From DASTGO01 sp035719045 (GTDB taxonomy: Bacteria; Actinomycetota; Actinomycetes; Actinomycetales; Kineosporiaceae), in assembly GCA_035719045.1 (NCBI GenBank), contig DASTGO010000079.1, forward strand, positions 1 to 9,383: a stretch of 9,383 bases of DNA. Reading direction: 5' to 3'. The notes beneath the pieces were generated by a model that saw only the letters and a list, made by a program, of their open reading frames with translations, had not been told where the DNA came from and did no database searches. The first letter of the stretch is position 1, and every line of letters begins with the position of its first letter. Made by a program: the position numbers and the translations under genes. This document shows, one piece after another, positions 5,221-9,383 of the stretch.

Positions 5221-7128
5221 ACTCCAGCCCGCGCCGGACCAGGGCCCGCCCGCCCACACCGAACCCGTCCAGCGGACCCCGGACCACCCGGATCCGGTCC
5301 AGCGGACGCCTTCCCAGGCCGTTCCCGTCCAGCGCACCCCGGTCCAGCGCACTCCGGTCCAACGGACCCCGGCCCAGTCCACGCCGGTCCACGTGGTCGC
5401 CGCCCAGGCCCCGCCGGACCAGCCGGCCCCGGTCCACCGGACGCCGTTCCACGCCCCGCCCGACCAGGCGGCCGCCCGGGCCTGCGCCGCGGCCATCGCG
5501 GAACCGCTGAAGGGACGGCCGAAGATGTCCTGCTGTCCGATCAGGGGGACGCCGCCCTCGACCAGGTAGACCCCGCCGCGGGCGGCGTCCAGGGTGCCCA
5601 GACCGGTGCTCGGCGTACCGGCCTGGGGGGCCGGCTGCAACGGCTGGGACAGGGCGGCCCCGGCCTGCGCGATCCCGTGCCCGCGGTAGTGGAGCAGGCC
5701 CGGGGAGGAGGCGGGCGCCCGCAGCGGGGCCGCGGTGCCCAGGACCAGGGCCTTCAGCTGGTCCGGGGTGGCCGCGGGGTACTTCTGGGCGAGCAGGGCG
5801 ACCAGGCCGGACACGATCGCCGCGGCCTGCGAGGTCCCCGAGCCGCGCTGGAACCGGGAGCCGACCTGGCCGGTGTTGTCCGGGAGGGTGTCCACATAGG
5901 AGCCGGGCACCCGCAGGCCGAGCAGGTGGGTGGCCGGGGCGATGACGTCCACGGGGCGGGCGAGCGTGCCGTGCTGGGCGAACGACGGGACCCGGTCGTC
6001 CGCCCTGTCGAGCGTCCCGTTGGTCTCGTCGCCCCCGACGGCCAGCAGGAACGGGTCGTAGGCGGGGTCGGCCAGGGAGGAGGCCGAGCGGCCCTCGTTG
6101 CCCGCCGCGGCCACCACGACGATGCCGTGCCGCCAGGCCTGCTCGGCGGCCTGCGCCAGCGGGTCCACGGTGTAGGGCTGGGAGCTGCCGGTGCCGAAGC
6201 TGAGGTTGAGCACCCGGATGTTCATCCCCGGGTCGTGGGCGTGCTGGGTCACCCAGTCGATCGCGGCGATCACCTGGGACACGTCCGCCGCGCCGTCGGC
6301 GGCGCCCACCTTGACGTTGACGATGCGGGCGTCCGGGGCCATCCCGACGTATGTCGTGGTGTCGCTGTAGCCGCTGGCGTTGAGGCAGGTCGTGCAGCCG
6401 GCTGCGGAGGCGTGCGCCGAGGCGTCCCGGCCGGCGATGAGACCGGCCATGAAGGTGCCGTGACCGTAGGCGTCCAGACCGGGAACCGGGGAGCCCGGGG
6501 CGTCCAGGGACAGGTCCGGTCCGGTGACCACCTGGCCGGGGGCGGACAGGCCCGGCACGGGGGCGACCCCGGTGTCGATCACTGCGACGTCGATCCCGGC
6601 GCCGGTCCAGCCCGCGGCCCAGGCGTCCTGCGCGCCGGTGATCCGGCTGACCGCCGACGGGGAGCCGGTGTCGGCCGGGGCATAGCCGAGCGGGGCCACC
6701 CCGGACATCGGGAGGGACATCGGCCGCACCGACCGGTCCGGGGTCACCGACAGCACCGTGGTGGTCGAGGCCAGCCGGGCGGACGCCTGTACCGGCCCCT
6801 GGACGGCGAAGCCGTGGACGATGTCCAGCCGCCGGGTGACCCGCAGTCCGAGTTCCGTCGCCCGGCGCGAGGCGTCGGCCTCCTGGCCGGGCCGGGCCAG
6901 GACGACGAAGGAGCCGTCGGTGGCAGCGGCCGTGGCCGGGGCGGTGACCGTCCCGACGGTGGCCGCAGCGGCGAGGCTCACCAGGGTCAGCGGGATGGTG
7001 GCCAGCCGGAGCCGACTCAGCCGACCGGCCACGGCAGACGCGGCCTCGACGACGGGGACCCGTGCGACGACGTCTCCCGGGCGCCGGACCGGTCGCAGCG
7101 GGGACGGGCGGGGGTGGAACCACGGCAC
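5218..7128 (-). CDS. Secreted subtilisin-like serine protease (S8) with a C-terminal W-x-G-x-x repeat tail
   Basis: This is a 636-residue S8 peptidase. A long basic N-terminus (1-41), a hydrophobic core (about 42-58) and an Ala-rich cleavage region (about 63-69) form a signal peptide. An inhibitor-I9-like propeptide follows (about 71-136). The catalytic triad is complete: Asp185 in VAVIDTGV, His223 in YGHGTFMAG and Ser433 in GSGTSQAAA; Asn344 in AAAGNEG is the oxyanion residue. The mature part has only two cysteines, in a CTTC loop (245-248) between the His and Asn motifs. From residue 555 to 635, 17 tryptophans recur every five residues (consensus W-T-G-V-R) up to the last residue. There is no LPXTG signal or terminal membrane helix. 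GTG at 7128 was chosen for GGAGG 9 nt upstream; GTG at 7032 would give a conventional short signal peptide but has a poorer ribosome site. It is the first gene of a likely three-gene operon. The protease substrate and tail function are unknown. Confidence 0.9.
   Translation of the reverse strand: MPWFHPRPSPLRPVRRPGDVVARVPVVEAASAVAGRLSRLRLATIPLTLVSLAAAATVGTVTAPATAAATDGSFVVLARPGQEADASRRATELGLRVTRRLDIVHGFAVQGPVQASARLASTTTVLSVTPDRSVRPMSLPMSGVAPLGYAPADTGSPSAVSRITGAQDAWAAGWTGAGIDVAVIDTGVAPVPGLSAPGQVVTGPDLSLDAPGSPVPGLDAYGHGTFMAGLIAGRDASAHASAAGCTTCLNASGYSDTTTYVGMAPDARIVNVKVGAADGAADVSQVIAAIDWVTQHAHDPGMNIRVLNLSFGTGSSQPYTVDPLAQAAEQAWRHGIVVVAAAGNEGRSASSLADPAYDPFLLAVGGDETNGTLDRADDRVPSFAQHGTLARPVDVIAPATHLLGLRVPGSYVDTLPDNTGQVGSRFQRGSGTSQAAAIVSGLVALLAQKYPAATPDQLKALVLGTAAPLRAPASSPGLLHYRGHGIAQAGAALSQPLQPAPQAGTPSTGLGTLDAARGGVYLVEGGVPLIGQQDIFGRPFSGSAMAAAQARAAAWSGGAWNGVRWTGAGWSGGAWAATTWTGVDWAGVRWTGVRWTGVRWTGTAWEGVRWTGSGWSGVRWTGSVWAGGPWSGAGWS
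5224..5466 (-). repeat. 15-bp coding repeat array encoding the W-x-G-x-x tail
   Basis: Sixteen consecutive five-codon units, plus a final Trp codon, encode W-x-G-x-x in perfect register. Gly is at the third position of 15 of the 16 units; the exception is WAATT. The commonest unit, WTGVR or its close variants, is encoded by differing synonymous codons: Val as GTC or GTG, Gly as GGA, GGC or GGG, Arg as CGC, CGT or CGG. The array is therefore not a fresh copy-and-paste expansion at DNA level but looks maintained as protein sequence. Confidence 0.9.
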
Positions 7129-7174
7129 CAGGGTTGACCTCCGAGATCGACCTCCGGCGGAACCTCCCGCCCGA

Positions 7175-7210
7175 GTAGTACGGCCACTACAAACCGTTAC
7201 TGCGTCTCGC
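7175..7210 (-). promoter_or_regulatory. AT-richer patch with GTAGT/ACTAC dyad, possible protease operon promoter/operator
   Basis: GTAGT (7175-7179) and ACTAC (7186-7190) are exact inverted arms with a 6-nt spacer, 47 bp or more upstream of the protease start. The adjoining bases up to about 7210 are the most AT-rich of this intergenic region, and TGTAGT on the minus strand could be a weak -10 element, but no good -35 partner lies at the right distance. The dyad is seen directly; regulatory function is a guess. Confidence 0.25.
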
Positions 7211-7276
7211 CAGAAGGTATCGGCGGCGCCGGGGGGTGCGGCCAGCCGCCAAGAGCCTGACCACCCGCTCGGACCT

Positions 7277-7290
7277 GCGGGGGCTCCCGC
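7277..7290 (-). terminator. Small GC hairpin between PLDc_N gene and protease
   Basis: GCGGG (7277-7281) and CCCGC (7286-7290) form a 5-bp stem with a 4-nt loop. It is about 240 bp past the PLDc_N protein stop and has no U-tract. A larger 7-bp inverted repeat (7304-7310 with 7339-7345) is next to it. Either could terminate the upstream transcript or structure the protease leader; evidence is weak. Confidence 0.2.
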
Positions 7291-7529
7291 CCGGAGTAAC
7301 TCGTCACCCGTCCGGAGGGCGGTCCGCGCTGCGCCGGGCGGGTGAACGGACTGCGCCGTCAGGGGGCATCCGGGAGCCCGGCGGCCACAGAACGTGGCTG
7401 TCGGGTGGTCAGAGCCGGGAGAACCGGCAGCCATCGGCCCCGGTCCCCTGGCCTCGGTTCCGGGTGGCCGCCGCCGGGTCCTCGTCGACGCGACGGGTCA
7501 CCAGCCCCGGGGAATCCGGCGTCTGCCGG

Positions 7530-8219
7530 TCAGCGCGGTCCGGCGCCGGGCGCGGGCGGGGTGTCCGGTCCGGGGACGGAAGTTCCGCCGGACCGGTCGG
7601 ATCCGGGGGCGGGGGAGGCCGGGGCCGGGACGTCGGCAGCGGTGCCGCGCCGCTCCGCGGCCATGGCCCCGGGTGCGGCAGCCGGGCCTGCGGCGGCTTC
7701 GCGGCGGCGGAGCTCGGCCTCGCGGCGACGCAGGTCGTCCTCCCAGCGCAGCAGGGTGCGCTCATGTTCCTGGTGCACCGCGAAGAGTTGGTCGATCAGC
7801 CCCACCTGTGGATCACCCGCGGCGGCCGGCGGAACCGGTGTCAGGGCGGGACCGGTGCCCGGACGGGGGCCCGGGCTCCTGGGCGGGGCCGAATCGGGGG
7901 GTGTACCGGGTCCGCGCGGGACGCCAGGGGTGGGGCGGAGCGGTCCCGTCGGCGGGAGGGCCAGGTGCCAGGGATCGCCGGGGGCGGTCTTCCCGTCGGG
8001 CGCGATGTCGTCGGGGATGATCCGGTGGTGCCGCCAGGGCCTTCCGGCGGCGATCCAGCCGAGGGACCCCGCGGCCGGGAAACACAGCAGGAGCAGGGCC
8101 CAGATGCAGCGGGGCATCCAGCGCACCCGGGGCTCGCGCATGAACAGGACGTCGAGGAAACAGAACAGGGCCATGCCGTACTCGACGACGACCACCGGCC
8201 AGGAGGTCAGCTGGATCAC
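7530..8219 (-). CDS. Small membrane protein with PLDc_N-type domain and Pro-rich, coiled-coil tail
   Basis: With the GTG at 8219 this is 229 residues. The first 60 or so match the PLDc_N pattern of actinobacterial small membrane proteins: a helix containing VVVVEYGMALFCFLDVLF (about 9-26), a basic loop with RVRWMPR (about 31-37), and a second helix ending FPAAGSLGWIAAGRP (about 47-61). There is no phospholipase HKD motif, so it is not an enzyme of that family; the name records only resemblance to the membrane anchor. The rest is a Pro/Gly-rich segment (about 75-135), a charged coiled-coil-like stretch (about 140-175, LIDQLFAVHQEHER then repeated RRREAEL) and a Pro/Ala-rich end. The 8219 start is chosen because GGAGG precedes it, although the gap is only 3 nt; a GTG at 8273 would add 18 residues with no visible ribosome site. 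Function is unknown; the coil suggests self-association or a partner. Confidence 0.75.
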   Translation of the reverse strand: MIQLTSWPVVVVEYGMALFCFLDVLFMREPRVRWMPRCIWALLLLCFPAAGSLGWIAAGRPWRHHRIIPDDIAPDGKTAPGDPWHLALPPTGPLRPTPGVPRGPGTPPDSAPPRSPGPRPGTGPALTPVPPAAAGDPQVGLIDQLFAVHQEHERTLLRWEDDLRRREAELRRREAAAGPAAAPGAMAAERRGTAADVPAPASPAPGSDRSGGTSVPGPDTPPAPGAGPR

Positions 8220-8282
8220 GGCCCTCCGCTCGGGGTTCGACCCCGTCGAGGGCGCACGGAGGGCCACGTCCACCGACCGGGG

Positions 8283-8312
8283 GATAGTGCGACGGTGTCG
8301 GTCGATAGTGCG
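8283..8312. promoter_or_regulatory. Two GATAGTGCG words exactly 21 bp apart
   Basis: GATAGTGCG occurs at 8283-8291 and 8304-8312 on the plus strand, so the copies lie on the same helix face two turns apart. They sit 64-93 bp upstream of the chosen start of the PLDc_N gene, or 10-39 bp upstream of the alternative start at 8273. A TTGACG word (minus strand, 8316-8311) is adjacent, but no -10 element is properly spaced from it. Likely a tandem activator/repressor site or promoter repeat. Confidence 0.35.
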
Positions 8313-8341
8313 TCAAGATGATCACCGTTCACCACCCCCCT

Positions 8342-8355
8342 GTGAGCAGCCTCAC
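8342..8355 (-). repeat. Short inverted repeat GTGAG/CTCAC
   Basis: GTGAG (8342-8346) and CTCAC (8351-8355) form a 5-bp stem with a 4-nt loop in the spacer between the GntR gene and the PLDc_N gene. It could be part of the terminator region or an operator half-site pair; nothing more can be said. Confidence 0.2.
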
Positions 8356-8394
8356 GTCCTGACGGAGGCGTCCGGGGTCGGTTCGCAGCTCCCC

Positions 8395-8454
8395 GGGATC
8401 AGCCCCGCGGGTCAGGCGGCCGGGCAGATGCGCGGGATGAGCCCCGCGGGTCAG
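8395..8454. repeat. 21-bp imperfect direct repeat, 39-bp period, after the GntR gene
   Basis: Positions 8395-8415 and 8434-8454 are identical except for one base (C or G at the sixth position), each containing the palindrome CCCGCGGG and ending GGGTCAG. A third GGGTCAG (8457-8463) covers the GntR stop codon. The repeat therefore sits directly at the 3' end of the regulator gene. It may be a duplicated terminator or a local duplication; function is not clear. Confidence 0.6.
8431..8448 (-). terminator. Hairpin downstream of the GntR regulator
   Basis: CGCGGG (8431-8436) and CCCGCG (8443-8448) pair as a 6-bp stem with a 6-nt loop, starting 12 bp past the regulator stop codon in the direction of transcription. 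There is no U-tract. Its position is right for a terminator; it overlaps the second copy of the direct repeat. Confidence 0.35.
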
Positions 8455-8459
8455 CTGGG

Positions 8460-9272
8460 TCAGCCGGGCGGGTTGGCCTCGTCCTCGGCCTGGGGGGTGA
8501 CGGCGATGACGTGGCCGAGGTCGCAGGCCACTTCGGAGGCGGCGCGATCCTCGTCCTGCTCCCAGATCGCCTCGATCAGGCCGAGGTGCTCGTTGGGGTC
8601 CTGGGCGCGACCGTGCATGGTGTTGTGCAGGATGCTGGCGTAGATCGCGTCGAGCAGGTGTTCGTAGAGGTCCGTGAGCACGGGGTTGTGCGCCGCCTGG
8701 CCGATGGCCCGATGGAGGGCGAAGTCGTTGGCGGCCACCTCGGCCAGGTCGCCCCGCTCGGCGGCGGCGTTGCGGGCGGCGATCAGTTCGCGCATCCGGG
8801 CCACATCCTGCGGAGTGCGGCGCTGGGCGGCGAGTCGGGCCGCCCCTGCCTCCAGGGCCCGCCGGACCTCCAGCACATGGTGCTGATGTGCCCCCGCCAC
8901 CCGACGGGAGACCGCACCGGCGAGTTCGCTGGCCGCCAGCACGTAGGTGCCCGATCCCTGCCGGCGTTCCAGCAGTCCGGCGTGCACCAGCGACTGGACG
9001 GCCTCCCGGACCGTGTTCCGGCTGGTCCCGGTGAGCTGGGCGAGTTCGGCCTCGGTGGGGATCCGGCTGCCGATCGGCCAGGTCCCTGCCAGAATCTGCT
9101 CGCGAAGTTGCTCGATGACCTGGTCGATCAGACCGGTCCGCCGGGCGGTGCGCAGTGCGGGCGGCTCGGCGCCGCTGTCACCGGCGGCTGCCGTGGGCGC
9201 CGACGAGATGCCGGGCCCGGATCCGGACGTCTGCCCGCCGGCCGGTGTCCCCCCGGACGTCACCTGCATCAT
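8460..9272 (-). CDS. GntR-family transcriptional regulator, FadR subfamily with FCD domain
   Basis: This 270-residue protein has a poorly conserved Gly/Ser/Ala-rich leader (1-40), a winged helix-turn-helix (about 46-112) with the family hallmarks IPTEAELAQLTGTSRNTVRE (71-90) and LLERRQGSGTYV (100-111), and an all-helical FCD ligand-binding domain (about 133-256). The FCD metal/ligand residues appear present: Asp183 and His187 in NDFALHRAI, His229 in NEHLGLIEAI and His254 in DLGHVIAV. Such proteins are usually dimeric repressors that release DNA on binding a small organic acid or sugar acid. ATG at 9272 has AGGA 7 nt upstream; an ATG immediately follows it. FCD regulators commonly control adjacent metabolic genes, but none of the neighbours here is an obvious catabolic gene, so its target may lie upstream, beyond the window, or it may be autoregulatory. 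Effector unknown. Confidence 0.92.
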   Translation of the reverse strand: MMQVTSGGTPAGGQTSGSGPGISSAPTAAAGDSGAEPPALRTARRTGLIDQVIEQLREQILAGTWPIGSRIPTEAELAQLTGTSRNTVREAVQSLVHAGLLERRQGSGTYVLAASELAGAVSRRVAGAHQHHVLEVRRALEAGAARLAAQRRTPQDVARMRELIAARNAAAERGDLAEVAANDFALHRAIGQAAHNPVLTDLYEHLLDAIYASILHNTMHGRAQDPNEHLGLIEAIWEQDEDRAASEVACDLGHVIAVTPQAEDEANPPG

Positions 9273-9347
9273 CCCGTCATCCTATCTGCGTTGCTCGCCT
9301 GCACACGGTGGGCGGTTCAGCGCCTTCCGTTCGCCCTGTGACCAGCG

Positions 9348-9381
9348 ACGACGACCTTCCGTCGTGCGGCCGGTCCGGCCG
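9348..9381. repeat. Two adjacent dyads at the window edge
   Basis: ACGACG (9348-9353) pairs with CGTCGT (9360-9365) across a 6-nt loop, and immediately after it CGGCCGG (9367-9373) pairs with CCGGCCG (9375-9381) around a single T. Both lie 75-110 bp upstream of the regulator start. They could be the terminator of a gene beyond the window or an operator for the regulator; the truncation prevents a decision. Confidence 0.3.
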
Positions 9382-9383
9382 GG

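Larger units (their letters stand above)
7129..7529. other. Non-coding leader/promoter region ahead of the protease operon
   Basis: These 401 bases separate the PLDc_N protein stop from the protease start. The protease frame stays open upstream to about 7434, but that extension translates to an unstructured Arg/Gly/Pro/Ala-rich sequence and lies beyond a good ribosome site, so I treat it as non-coding. The region holds a small hairpin with GCGGG/CCCGC arms (7277-7290), a 7-bp inverted repeat TCACCCG/CGGGTGA (7304-7310 and 7339-7345) and, nearest the gene, a relatively AT-rich patch with an inverted repeat (7175-7190). I see no riboswitch that I can recognise. Confidence 0.55.

Noticed and set aside
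5224..5466. Tryptophan C-mannosylation sites in the protease tail
   Set aside because: C-mannosylation needs W-x-x-W; here the tryptophans are five residues apart throughout, so the motif does not occur.
5218..5466. Sortase or membrane anchor at the protease C-terminus
   Set aside because: There is no LPXTG-like motif, terminal hydrophobic helix or basic tail; the repeat runs to the final residue.
3690..7137. Two very long overlapping plus-strand open frames (606 and 853 codons) opposite the protease and GGDEF-EAL genes
   Set aside because: Both are compositionally biased mirror frames of genes whose catalytic motifs are complete on the minus strand. No ribosome site or domain supports them.
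7129..7434. N-terminal extension of the protease frame to 7434
   Set aside because: The extra 102 residues look non-coding (Arg/Gly/Pro-rich), precede the signal peptide and lie upstream of a good GGAGG site at the 7128 start.
7129..7529. Cyclic di-GMP or cyclic di-AMP riboswitch in the operon leader
   Set aside because: Tempting because the operon encodes a cyclic di-GMP enzyme and wall enzymes, but I could not find the conserved core bases of either class; only ordinary GC hairpins are visible.
7530..8219. Phospholipase D enzyme
   Set aside because: Only the membrane-anchor type N-terminal domain is present; no HxKxxxxD motif occurs anywhere in the protein.
8395..8454. CRISPR array
   Set aside because: Only two copies of a 21-bp repeat with an 18-bp gap, no cas genes nearby, and a partial copy overlaps a coding stop; this is a simple direct repeat.
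9267..9280. Three-codon leader ORF (ATG ACG GGA TGA) overlapping the GntR start
   Set aside because: The ATG is part of the AGGA-ATG-rich ribosome-site region, and a frame this short can easily arise by chance; no independent ribosome site favours it.

Overview
The window comes from a very GC-rich genome. Codon third positions are almost all G or C, GTG starts are common, and long spurious open frames lie antisense to every real gene. Together with the gene families present (a GntR/FCD regulator, an S8 protease with a tryptophan-repeat tail, and a composite GGDEF-EAL protein) this points to a free-living, high-GC actinobacterium, perhaps near the Frankia/Geodermatophilus/Nakamurella/Kineosporia groups. 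That placement is by general resemblance only. All six genes I support lie on the minus strand, so transcription runs from high to low coordinates. I found no plus-strand gene, RNA gene, CRISPR array, insertion sequence or attachment site.

In transcription order: (1) 8460-9272, a GntR-family regulator with an FCD ligand domain, followed by a short repeat- and hairpin-bearing spacer. (2) 7530-8219, a small membrane protein with a PLDc_N-type two-helix domain and a Pro-rich, coiled-coil tail; two copies of a 9-bp word exactly 21 bp apart lie upstream of it. (3) A 401-bp non-coding stretch leading into (4) a tight three-gene cluster: 5218-7128, a secreted subtilisin-like protease ending in 17 tryptophans spaced exactly five residues apart; 2568-5207, a membrane-anchored GAF-GGDEF-EAL cyclic di-GMP protein; and 1613-2563, an exported NodB-type polysaccharide deacetylase. 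The gaps are 10 bp and 4 bp. (5) A 356-bp spacer holding terminator-like hairpins and, at its far end, an operator-like array of three 8-bp elements. (6) 1-1256, a multi-pass GT-C (ArnT/PMT-like) glycosyltransferase that runs off the window.

The protease, cyclic di-GMP protein and deacetylase form a plausible co-transcribed unit. One product senses or sets cyclic di-GMP at the inner membrane face; the other two act outside the membrane on protein and polysaccharide. The simplest reading, which is inference, is a cyclic di-GMP-linked surface or cell-wall remodelling module, with the adjacent glycosyltransferase possibly feeding the same envelope chemistry. The tryptophan-repeat tail of the protease is the most unusual protein feature in the window.
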